From Culturomica sp. (GTDB taxonomy: Bacteria; Bacteroidota; Bacteroidia; Bacteroidales; Marinifilaceae), in contig JAISVB010000060.1 of the NCBI GenBank assembly GCA_031271755.1, forward strand, positions 1-32,286: 32,286 nt of DNA. Direction: 5' to 3'. Positions 1 through 6,351 of this stretch are shown here, in pieces (the stretch's first letter is position 1; the number at the start of each line of letters is the position of its first letter). The notes beneath the pieces are model-generated. The model was not told the DNA's origin. It worked only from the letters and a program-made list of their open reading frames with translations, and ran no database searches. The position numbers were made by a program, and so were the translations under genes.

Positions 1-147
1 AGGTTGTCGTCTTGCACTCTTTTTACACAAAGGGCATTGTTCTATATCTCCAAATACGGGTACTTGCTTCATAAGGCATGTATGATTTTCTCCCCGTATT
101 GCCCCTTTGAAAAAGAATATTCCCTGAAAGAATCCTAAAAAACGCAT
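1..147 (-). CDS. Partial unknown gene, runs off the left edge, CxxC motif
   Basis: An open frame of 49 codons runs leftwards from an ATG at 147 to the window edge without a stop; an in-frame TAA lies just upstream at 157-159. The translation begins MRFLGFFQGIFFFKGAIRG and later contains CLMKQVPVFGDIEQCPLC, so there are three cysteines including a CPLC pair that could be a zinc knuckle. A second in-frame ATG lies at 72. Both the frame and the second ATG pass through the left copy of a perfect 26-bp inverted repeat, so everything upstream of about codon 21 lies between the two repeat copies. I do not recognise the family. It could be a real gene whose 5' end is switchable, or a chance open frame; only the C-terminal continuation outside the window would settle it. 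Confidence 0.4.
   Translation of the reverse strand, partial: MRFLGFFQGIFFFKGAIRGENHTCLMKQVPVFGDIEQCPLCKKSARRQP
61..86 (+). repeat. Left copy of a perfect 26-bp inverted repeat
   Basis: This 26-base stretch begins TACTTGCTTC and is the exact reverse complement of 236-261. The two copies are separated by 149 bases. No target-site duplication is seen in the flanks (…ACGGG before, TTCTT… after). The minus strand of this copy contains ATGAAGCAAGTA in frame with the partial gene running off the left edge. Confidence 0.97.
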
Positions 148-235
148 AAAAACGTATTAAAAAAGCTTGCGTTTTAAATGATAGGGTTATCTTTACAGAA
201 AATTTAGTGTTATTTAGTCATTTCTGTTAGAAATT

Positions 236-261
236 ATCATACATGCCTTATGAAGCAAGTA
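236..261 (-). repeat. Right copy of the 26-bp inverted repeat
   Basis: Exact reverse complement of 61-86, ending GAAGCAAGTA. Read on the plus strand its ATGAAGCAAGTA continues only two more codons before TAA at 268-270, whereas the left copy continues as an open frame. A short imperfect hairpin (TTCTTC, five-base loop, GAAGAA) follows immediately at 262-278. Confidence 0.97.
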
Positions 262-304
262 TTCTTCTAAAAGAAGAAACTCAGACGGCTTTAAATGAAA
301 AAGA

Positions 305-1069
305 CTATTCCCTGTATCTTTCTAAAATCGGGCGCCAAAATTGCTGAACTTTCGGTTTATTAAAACCATGACAACCGAACGGGAGTTTTCCGTTATTTAT
401 TTTTATGGCCAAATCCGGTTTTCTGTCTATTGCAAAGGCCACGCCCTCCCGATAGTCCGGAATACGAAAATCAAGAGCTAATTCAGGAGCTTTCAAAGAC
501 CAAAATACATCTTCCATTTTAAACACCCTATGTCCCTCATGCAAAATCCGATTGATCGTTTCTTCATGGGTTTGTGCAATACGAAAAAAAGAAGCTGTTT
601 TTCGAAGAGAAAATCCCCCGTTTCCAACCTTAAAAAAGATCATTTCCCGGGAATTATCTTTCCTAAACAATCGATTCAGGCAGGGAAAAAACGAATTTCG
701 CGGAGTTGCAATCCAAGGAGCGCCAATATAATCATACCCCTTGTCGCACCACTGCTTCAACTCATCTCGAAAAACAAAAGCATCCAACTGATAGATTAAA
801 ATGTACTCTGTTTGAACAAAACGCTTGTAAAACAACGGAGAAAGCATCAGTTCATTATAGCCGGCAACACTCTTAAAGTAACTGAGGGGAAATTCTTCAA
901 CCGTCACTTTTTCATGTCCCGACCTGATCGCAGAAGTATCCAATCCTTCAGGCTGAACCAGCACCACCGGATAATTTCCCAAGACATTTAAACATTGTAA
1001 AAATGACATCCTCTCGTCATCCGACAAACTTTCCTTATAAACAGGAATCAATATCTTTACATCAGCCAT
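305..1069 (-). CDS. DUF5672 family protein, probable glycan-related
   Basis: The 254-residue product starts MADVKILIPVYKESLSDDE and carries the features of DUF5672 proteins: a GT-A-like N-terminal strand with IPVY, the central QLDAFVF and YDYIGAPW segments (about residues 93-118), and GNGGFSLR (about 149-156). These proteins are usually found beside surface-glycan genes and resemble nucleotide-sugar transferases, but a reaction has not been assigned to this one. No signal peptide or membrane segment is visible. The gene is clearly more AT-rich than thyA and the genes beyond it, which suggests acquisition. Its 3' end abuts the inverted-repeat module, and no good promoter box is seen just upstream, so it may be read through from thyA (53-base gap, same strand). 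Confidence 0.75.
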   Translation of the reverse strand: MADVKILIPVYKESLSDDERMSFLQCLNVLGNYPVVLVQPEGLDTSAIRSGHEKVTVEEFPLSYFKSVAGYNELMLSPLFYKRFVQTEYILIYQLDAFVFRDELKQWCDKGYDYIGAPWIATPRNSFFPCLNRLFRKDNSREMIFFKVGNGGFSLRKTASFFRIAQTHEETINRILHEGHRVFKMEDVFWSLKAPELALDFRIPDYREGVAFAIDRKPDLAIKINNGKLPFGCHGFNKPKVQQFWRPILERYRE

Positions 1070-1122
1070 TTTACAATTGTATAATTGTTGAATTCACGGG
1101 ACGCATCTCTTTTCAGAAATTT

Positions 1123-1917
1123 TTATACGGATATCGCCCCTTTTATGTGCGGATGCGGGTCGTAGCCCGTCAATTCAAAATCTTCGTACCGGAAAGCAAA
1201 AATGTCCCGGACGGAGGGATCGATCTTCATTTGCGGCAGTTCCCGGGGTTCCCGGGTCAACTGCAACCGCACCTGTTCCAGGTGGTTCAGGTAGATGTGG
1301 GTGTCTCCGAACGAATGCACGAATTCGCCCGGCTGCAGGCCGCAAACCTGCGCCATCATCAAAGTCAGCAAAGCGTACGATGCGATGTTGAACGGAACCC
1401 CCAGAAAGGTGTCTGCGCTCCGCTGGTAGAGCTGGCAGGACAACTTGCCGTCGGCCACGTAGAACTGAAAAAGCGCGTGGCAGGGGGCTAAGGCCATGTT
1501 TTCAATGTCGCCGGCATTCCAGGCGCTCACGATCAGGCGGCGGGAATCGGGGTTGTTTTGGATGTCGTTGACCACCTGCGCAATCTGGTCCAAGTGCGTA
1601 CCGTCCGGCCGGGGCCAGGAACGCCATTGGTACCCGTAAATGTGCCCGAGATCACCTGTTGCGTCCGCCCACTCATCCCAGATCTTTACCCCGTGCTCTT
1701 GCAGGTATTTCACGTTGGTATCCCCTTTCAGAAACCACAGTAGTTCATATACGATCGATCTCAGGTGCAATTTTTTAGTGGTCAGGAGCGGGAATCCTTC
1801 CTGCAGGTCAAAACGCATCTGGTGCCCGAAAAGACTGATCGTTCCGGTACCTGTACGGTCTGTCTTGCGCCTCCCCTCTGCCAGGATCCTCTCCAATAAG
1901 TCCAAGTATTGCTTCAT
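1123..1917 (-). CDS. thyA: Thymidylate synthase
   Basis: Converts dUMP to dTMP using methylene-tetrahydrofolate. The product from the ATG at 1917 is 264 residues, the same length as the E. coli enzyme. The catalytic cysteine is in [13 protein letters not shown] at residue 146, preceded by the phosphate-binding [10 protein letters not shown] (125-134) and followed by [14 protein letters not shown] (165-178) and HIYLNH (207-212). An upstream in-frame codon would add nine residues (MVFCGKIET) but those bases overlap the promoter leader, so the ATG at 1917 is preferred. A TATTTTTG box lies 33 bases upstream. In many Bacteroidales thyA is followed by the dihydrofolate reductase gene; here it is followed by the DUF5672 gene instead. 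Confidence 0.97.
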   Translation of the reverse strand: MKQYLDLLERILAEGRRKTDRTGTGTISLFGHQMRFDLQEGFPLLTTKKLHLRSIVYELLWFLKGDTNVKYLQEHGVKIWDEWADATGDLGHIYGYQWRSWPRPDGTHLDQIAQVVNDIQNNPDSRRLIVSAWNAGDIENMALAPCHALFQFYVADGKLSCQLYQRSADTFLGVPFNIASYALLTLMMAQVCGLQPGEFVHSFGDTHIYLNHLEQVRLQLTREPRELPQMKIDPSVRDIFAFRYEDFELTGYDPHPHIKGAISV

Positions 1918-1949
1918 TGTTTCAATTTTACCGCAAAAAACCAATTCTG

Positions 1950-1957
1950 CAAAAATA
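1950..1957 (-). promoter_or_regulatory. Promoter -7 box for thyA
   Basis: The minus strand reads TATTTTTG, a perfect TAnnTTTG match, with a T-run about 19 bases upstream standing in for the -33 TTTG. The start of transcription would be near 1942, giving a leader of about 25 bases before thyA. Confidence 0.6.
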
Positions 1958-1974
1958 GGTCACAAAACCGGAAA

Positions 1975-2616
1975 TTAAAAATCTTTTTTCCGGATCAGCG
2001 TCAGGCCGTGCCGGATCGGGAGCATCAGCTTTTCCACACGCCCGTCTGCCGCCACCCGCTCGTTGAAACGGAGGATCCCCTCCGTCTGGGGATCGGTGTG
2101 GCGTTCGTCCGTTACTTTCCCGTCCCAAAGCACGTCATCGGCTACGATCACTCCGCCGGGCCGAACTTTGTCAAACACCTGTTCGTAGTAATCGGCATAC
2201 TCCCGTTTGTCCGCATCCAGAAACACCAGGTCAAACATCCCCTCCAACTCCGGAATGATCCGGCACGCCTTTCCGATCCTGAAATCGATCTTCGATCCCA
2301 GCCCGCTTTTGACAAAAAACGAACGGGCGATCTCTTCGATCTCGTCGTTGCAATCGATGGTCACCACCTTTCCGTCCTCCGGCAAGGCCGATGCTAAGGA
2401 GATCGCCGTGTACCCGGTGTAGGTGCCGATCTCCAAAACCCGCCCGGCACCCATCAGGCGGCAAAGCATTTTCAGAAACTGCGCCTGCAAGTTGCCGGAG
2501 AGCATGCGAGGGCGCATCACCCGCAGGTGAGTAGCCCGGCGAAGTTCCGCCAGCAACGGAGGCTCCGCTTCCGAGTGTTTTGCTATGTATTGTTCCAGTT
2601 CCGTACGTTCTTCCAT
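1975..2616 (-). CDS. SAM-dependent O-methyltransferase, CCoAOMT-like
   Basis: A 213-residue class I methyltransferase of the O-methyltransferase family 3 (caffeoyl-CoA/catechol OMT-like). Motif I is VLEIGTYTGYTAISLA (60-75), the acidic adenosine contact is TIDCND (86-91), and the metal-binding aspartates are in FLDADK (132-137) and ADDVLWDG (159-166). Length fits the family. It has no signal peptide, so it acts in the cytoplasm; the acceptor substrate cannot be told from the sequence. It lies 26 bases downstream of the M16 protease gene on the same strand and is probably cotranscribed with it. Confidence 0.9.
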   Translation of the reverse strand: MEERTELEQYIAKHSEAEPPLLAELRRATHLRVMRPRMLSGNLQAQFLKMLCRLMGAGRVLEIGTYTGYTAISLASALPEDGKVVTIDCNDEIEEIARSFFVKSGLGSKIDFRIGKACRIIPELEGMFDLVFLDADKREYADYYEQVFDKVRPGGVIVADDVLWDGKVTDERHTDPQTEGILRFNERVAADGRVEKLMLPIRHGLTLIRKKDF

Positions 2617-2642
2617 GCCGGTTGATACGCTTCTTATGTTCT

Positions 2643-3878
2643 TTATTTGTAGATCAGGACGGATTGCCGGTCGATATCAAAAATTTCTTTGGCCACTTCC
2701 TGCAACTGTTCCGTGCGGATCCCGACGATCCTTTCGCACAGGGAACGCATTCCCTCCACCTTGCCGTAAACTAAGAAACTCTTGCCGTTTGCCAGCATAG
2801 TGTTCTCGTAATTATCGGCCGAAAGGGTCAGGCGGCCGATCGCCTGCATCCGGGCTTTCTGCAATTGCATCAATCCTAACGGTTCCCGGTACAGCGCCTC
2901 CAACTCCCGCTTACACAGCCGGAGGCACTTGTCCAGATCCGCCGCATCGCAACCGAAATAGACGGAAAACAGCCCGGTGTCCGAGTAGGGCGTGTAGGCC
3001 GCCTCCACGTTGTAGGCCAAACCGTGCTTTTCCCGGATGTTCAGGTTCAGGCGGGAGTTCATGCCGCTTCCCCCCAGGATATCGACCAGCATGGAGAGGG
3101 GCAACCGTTTCTCCTCCCGGTAGCTGTATGCCACGGTCCCGATGACGCAGTGGGTCTGGAAAGTTCCTTTTTGCACTTCCGCATATTGAGGCGCGTAGCC
3201 GCCGGGTTTGATCCGCTCCGTCAACGTATCGTCGCCGGGTACGGAGCCGAAATAGCGCTCCGCCAACCGGACAAAGCGTTCAAACGGAATATCCCCGACG
3301 GAACTGATCACCATCCGCTGGGGTTTGTAATTCCGCCGGACAAATCCGAGCAATCGCTCCCGGGTCAGGTTCCGGATCCCCTCCTCCCGGCCCAGTATGT
3401 TCCGCCCGATCGATTCTCCCCGAAAAACCATCTCTTCAAAATCATCGAATATCCACTCGCCCGGCGTGTCTTTGTACGAGTTTATTTCGTCGATCACCAC
3501 CTCCTTCTCCTTCTCGATCTCCTTCTCGGGAAAAACGGAGTGGAAAATGACATCGGAGAAAAGCTCCAATGCCCGTTCGTAATCTTTCGGCAGGAACGAC
3601 GCATACAGGCAGGTATCCTCTTTGGTCGTGTAGGCGTTCAACTCCCCCCCCACATCTTCCATCCGGCTCAGGATGTGGAAGGCTTTCCGCTTGCCCGTTC
3701 CTTTAAAGATCAGGTGTTCGATGAAGTGGGCGACGCCCGCTTCGCACTCCTCTTCGTCCCGGCTCCCCGTGTTGATGATCAGCCCGCAATAAGCGGCTTT
3801 GGAGGGGGTTCGCTGGTGAATGAGTTTCAATCCGTTGCCCAAGGTATGTGTTTGGTATATCTCTTCCGGTCCGTTCAC
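2643..3878 (-). CDS. M16 family zinc metallopeptidase
   Basis: An insulinase/pitrilysin-like peptidase. From a GTG at 3878 the product is 411 residues, starting (M)NGPEEIYQTHTLGNG, which fits the length of single-domain M16B proteins. The inverted zinc motif HFIEH is at residues 51-55 and the distant third ligand is the glutamate of VVIDEINSY (131). The open frame continues upstream to a TTG at 3977, adding a stretch that ends LLLTAC and mimics a lipoprotein signal. That stretch contains a perfect promoter box (TACTTTTG at 3912-3919) and runs into an IS-end-like palindrome, so I regard it as untranslated and choose the GTG. The lipoprotein reading cannot be excluded. The O-methyltransferase gene follows after 26 bases. 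Confidence 0.88.
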   Translation of the reverse strand: MNGPEEIYQTHTLGNGLKLIHQRTPSKAAYCGLIINTGSRDEEECEAGVAHFIEHLIFKGTGKRKAFHILSRMEDVGGELNAYTTKEDTCLYASFLPKDYERALELFSDVIFHSVFPEKEIEKEKEVVIDEINSYKDTPGEWIFDDFEEMVFRGESIGRNILGREEGIRNLTRERLLGFVRRNYKPQRMVISSVGDIPFERFVRLAERYFGSVPGDDTLTERIKPGGYAPQYAEVQKGTFQTHCVIGTVAYSYREEKRLPLSMLVDILGGSGMNSRLNLNIREKHGLAYNVEAAYTPYSDTGLFSVYFGCDAADLDKCLRLCKRELEALYREPLGLMQLQKARMQAIGRLTLSADNYENTMLANGKSFLVYGKVEGMRSLCERIVGIRTEQLQEVAKEIFDIDRQSVLIYK

Positions 3879-3911
3879 ATTTTTTCGTTTAGCGTGCGTG
3901 CTGCATGCGGT

Positions 3912-3919
3912 CAAAAGTA
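3912..3919 (-). promoter_or_regulatory. Promoter -7 box for the M16 peptidase gene
   Basis: The minus strand reads TACTTTTG, a perfect TAnnTTTG box, with a run of seven T about 19 bases upstream in the -33 position. The predicted start near 3905 leaves a 27-base leader to the GTG at 3878. Confidence 0.55.
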
Positions 3920-3952
3920 GGTAAAATAAGCCGATAAAAAAACTCCGGAAAT

Positions 3953-3999
3953 GATGTGCCCCCCAAAGTTTGGACAAAGACTTTTGGGGGGCAGTTCAT
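3953..3999. repeat. Short palindrome resembling IS3/IS150-group element ends
   Basis: TGCCCCCCAAAGT at 3957-3969 faces ACTTTTGGGGGGCA at 3980-3993, giving a near-perfect stem with one bulged base. With the flanking TGATG and GTTCA the block reads like the outer ends of IS150-group elements, which typically begin TG followed by a C-run and AAAGT. No transposase is present. It sits in the 152-base gap between the trigger factor stop and the M16 start, so it may be a solo end, an excision scar, or simply a transcriptional hairpin without a U-run. Confidence 0.45.
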
Positions 4000-4030
4000 T
4001 TTGCGGAGTTTCTCGCTGTGGGTATCCCTG

Positions 4031-5383
4031 TTATTTTTGGAACAGTTTTTCAAAATCGGCCATGCTGACCTCCCGTTCTTCCAGCTTCACACGGTCGCGT
4101 ATGGCGGCGATTATTTTGTTGTCCACCGCCCTGTCGTACAGTTGGCGGCGTTGTTTTTCATCTTCCAGCAACCGTTGGGCGAATCCGTCCAATTGCTCGT
4201 CCGTCAAACCGTACAGGCCATATTGCTGCAACTGGGCGGCGGCCATTTCCCGGGCGCCTGCTTTCAGATCCTCCGCCTCCACTTTCAGGTCGAACTCCTT
4301 CACAAGGGCTGTTTTGATCAACTGCCACTTGAATTCATCCCGGTATCCCTCAAAATCCCGCTCCACATCTTCCGGGTTCATCTCCGGGTTCGTGGCTACG
4401 ATCCACCTCTTCAGGAAAGCTTCCGGCAACACCACATTTTCGTTCTTTTTCAGCATCTTGTCCCTTGCATCGATGGTGAAGCGGTATTCGGAGTGTCCTT
4501 TCAACTGGTTTTCAATATCGGTTTTTACCCGCGCCCGGAATTCGTCGACACTCTTCACGGCCTCTTTGCCGTAAACCCGGTCAAACAGCTCCTGGTTTAC
4601 CTCCGCATCGGAATAACGCTCCATCTCCCGGACGATAAAACAAAAATCGGGATTGACCTTTTCCGCCTCCTCTTTGGAAATTCCCAGCATCGCTGCAAAA
4701 TCGGATTTGTTCGGGAAAGCCTTCGGAGCGTTGAATTTCACTTCCGCTCCTTTTTTAGCGCCTGTAAACGCCTTGAGCGCCTCCTCGTCCTTGATGTATT
4801 CGACGGAAATCGAAGCATCCTCATTTTTCACCCCGTTCTCTTTCACCGTTCCGTCCGCATTCAGTTCCAAGAGCTCTCCTTTTACATACTCGGTGCCTTC
4901 AATGACGTCGACCGGCTTCATCTCGCCGTTGTTTTTACAAAGTCCCGCCACCTGCTTGTCGATCATTTCGTCGTCCACCCGGATGGTATAAAAGGGCACT
5001 TTGTCCTGTTTGTTCAGCTTTACCTGTACTTCGGGCGAGAGCGCAATGTCATATAAAAATTCAAAATTTTCCGCTTCCAGATCCAGTTCCGGCTGCTCCG
5101 TTTCGTTCGGCAGGGGTTCTCCCAATATCTGAAGATTGTTCTCCCGGATGTAACCGGAAAGGGATTCGCCCAGCACTATGTTGATCTCTTCCACTCAAAT
5201 CGCTTTTCCATACATTTTCTTCACAATTCCCATGGGGGTTTTTCCCTTGCGGAATCCGTCGATCACCGCTTTCCGCTGGTAATCTTTCAATGTATTTTCC
5301 ACACGCGAAGCGTAATCTTCTTTTTCTAACTGGATCTTAATAATGGCATTCAGATCGTCTTGCCGGGTCTTCGTAATATTCAT
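4031..5383 (-). pseudogene. tig: Trigger factor, interrupted by an in-frame TGA at codon 63
   Basis: Ribosome-associated folding chaperone with prolyl isomerase domain. The frame from the ATG at 5383 encodes 62 residues (MNITKTRQDD…), including the ribosome-binding signature GFRKGK at 43-48, then meets TGA at 5195-5197. The same frame resumes directly with GTG (5192-5194) and stays open for 387 codons to TAA or equivalent at 4031. Summed length (450 codons) and the sequence either side (KKMYGKAI then VEEINIVLG, later NNLQILGEPLPN) match an intact Bacteroidales trigger factor; homologues as I recall them have leucine here, so one TTA to TGA change explains it. TGA is a normal stop elsewhere in the window (batE, DUF58, ompA, SRPBCC), arguing against recoding. 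The product could be two pieces: an N-terminal ribosome-binding fragment and a reinitiated C-terminal PPIase/chaperone body. A base-call error is possible. Confidence 0.85.
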
Positions 5384-5401
5384 GTTCTCTGCTTTTTGTT
5401 G

Positions 5402-5483
5402 TACGGGCGAAGGGACTCGAACCCCCACGTCTTGCGACATTAGATCCTAAGTCTAATGCGTCTACCAATTTCGCCACGCCCGC
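5402..5483 (-). tRNA. tRNA-Leu, anticodon UAG
   Basis: An 82-base class II tRNA. The acceptor strands GCGGGCG and CGCCCGT pair with a terminal G-U; the discriminator is A and CCA is not encoded. The anticodon stem TTAGA/TCTAA encloses loop CTTAGGA, giving UAG, which reads CUA leucine codons. The variable arm (about TGTCGCAAGACGT) and the T loop TTCGAGT are visible. It is 18 bases upstream of trigger factor on the same strand, with no separate promoter between, so the two are probably cotranscribed and processed. Confidence 0.95.
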
Positions 5484-5496
5484 AGTTTTGGAGTTG

Positions 5497-5504
5497 CAAA
5501 AGTA
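5497..5504 (-). promoter_or_regulatory. Promoter -7 box for tRNA-Leu and trigger factor
   Basis: The minus strand reads TACTTTTG, matching TAnnTTTG, 13 bases ahead of the mature tRNA 5' end. This suits a start near 5489 and lies in the 93-base gap after batE. Confidence 0.55.
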
Positions 5505-5576
5505 AGTTATTTTTCTCAGAAATTGCTTAGAGTCCGTTTAAATTTCTCCCGCTTGTTCTTTGCAGCGATTTCCGGC

Positions 5577-6329
5577 TCAGATCCGCTCTATGTCTGTGTG
5601 CCGCACCCACCCTTCGTTGCCGTCCTCCAACCGAATGTTCGTCCACTCGCCCAAGGCTTCCACGATCCGGACTTTCAGCCCTTCGTGGATGATGAACAGG
5701 CTTGTTCCGCTGCCGTCGGGCGCTCCCCTGACCGTTACGCTGGGGGTCGTGACTATGGCGTAGCGACGCTCTTTCAACAGGCTGTTCTGCCGGTTGGCAA
5801 AGAGCAAGGCTCCCAATGCCAGCAACAGGCAAACGATCCCCAGGGTGAAGCCGGTTCTTTTCATCCAGGCCGACCGGGAATAGAGGAAAAAAGCGGCCAG
5901 CACAAGGCAAAGGATGAAGAGCGCTACAGAAACATACCCCCACTGATCTGCGGAAAGCAAGGAAACGAACGCTTTGTACCAGCGGATAAAGAAGAGTTCG
6001 GGCAGCACCTCTATTTTGTCCACGACCTGTTGCCGGGCCAATTTCAGATTGTACCGCACATCGGCATTACCGGGCGCCAACAACAACGCCCGCTCGTACT
6101 GAAGAATGGCCGATGTGTTCTCGCCCGCTTTGTAGTAACTGTTCCCCAGGTTGTAATAGAGGGAGGCCGACTCTTCGCCTCCGGCCAGGATGCGGTTGTA
6201 GGTTTCGGCAGCCTCCCGGTACTTCCCTTCCCGGTACAAAAGTTCCGCCTGCGCCTCCAGGCCGCTCTCTTCCGCCCGCAGCGCCGAGAAAAGCGCCAGC
6301 AAAGTGAATAAACAGAATATCTTCTTCAT
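5577..6329 (-). CDS. batE: BatE, TPR and SH3-like domain protein
   Basis: Last gene of the Bat operon. The 250-residue protein has a signal peptide (MKKIFCLFTLLALFSALRAEE, cleavage near 19), two TPR units at about 24-95 with the YYNLGNSYYKAGE and AILQYERALLLAPGNADVRYNL consensus, two membrane helices at about 132-150 and 160-177, and a bacterial SH3 domain at about 188-247 ending GWVRHTDIERI. Bat proteins form an inner-membrane/periplasmic assembly linked to oxygen or stress tolerance; the TPR part probably scaffolds partners and the SH3 part may bind the wall. The ATG follows batD's stop by 22 bases. It ends in TGA. Confidence 0.93.
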   Translation of the reverse strand: MKKIFCLFTLLALFSALRAEESGLEAQAELLYREGKYREAAETYNRILAGGEESASLYYNLGNSYYKAGENTSAILQYERALLLAPGNADVRYNLKLARQQVVDKIEVLPELFFIRWYKAFVSLLSADQWGYVSVALFILCLVLAAFFLYSRSAWMKRTGFTLGIVCLLLALGALLFANRQNSLLKERRYAIVTTPSVTVRGAPDGSGTSLFIIHEGLKVRIVEALGEWTNIRLEDGNEGWVRHTDIERI

Positions 6330-6351
6330 AGTTGCTTTGTCTTTTTCCCGT

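Larger units (their letters stand above)
61..261. other. Candidate invertible segment or miniature element bounded by 26-bp inverted repeats
   Basis: The 201-bp unit is AT-rich and has long perfect inverted repeats at both ends with a 149-bp interior. This size resembles invertible promoter segments of Bacteroidota, but the repeat sequence is not one I recognise and no recombinase gene lies in the window. The interior also has a partial palindrome around AAGCTT at 161-176. A plus-strand promoter-like pair, TTG at 167-169 and TATCTTTA at 188-195 (7 of 8 to TAnnTTTG), would point right. A weaker minus-strand box, TAAATTTT at 199-206, would point left. A MITE or an inverted-duplication scar are alternatives. 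Confidence 0.45.

Noticed and set aside
243-347. A 34-codon plus-strand frame (MPYEASILLK…) starting in the right inverted repeat
   Set aside because: It is short, overlaps the 3' end of the DUF5672 gene on the other strand and has no homologue I recognise; kept only as a detail of the inverted-repeat question.
3956-5056. Long plus-strand open frames opposite trigger factor and the M16 gene
   Set aside because: They are shadows of GC-rich coding on the minus strand; their translations are rich in F, H, R and P and carry no family signature.
5195-5197. TGA read as tryptophan or selenocysteine in trigger factor
   Set aside because: Several genes here end normally at TGA, tryptophan is encoded by TGG throughout, the expected residue is hydrophobic leucine-like, and no selenocysteine hairpin is evident after the codon.
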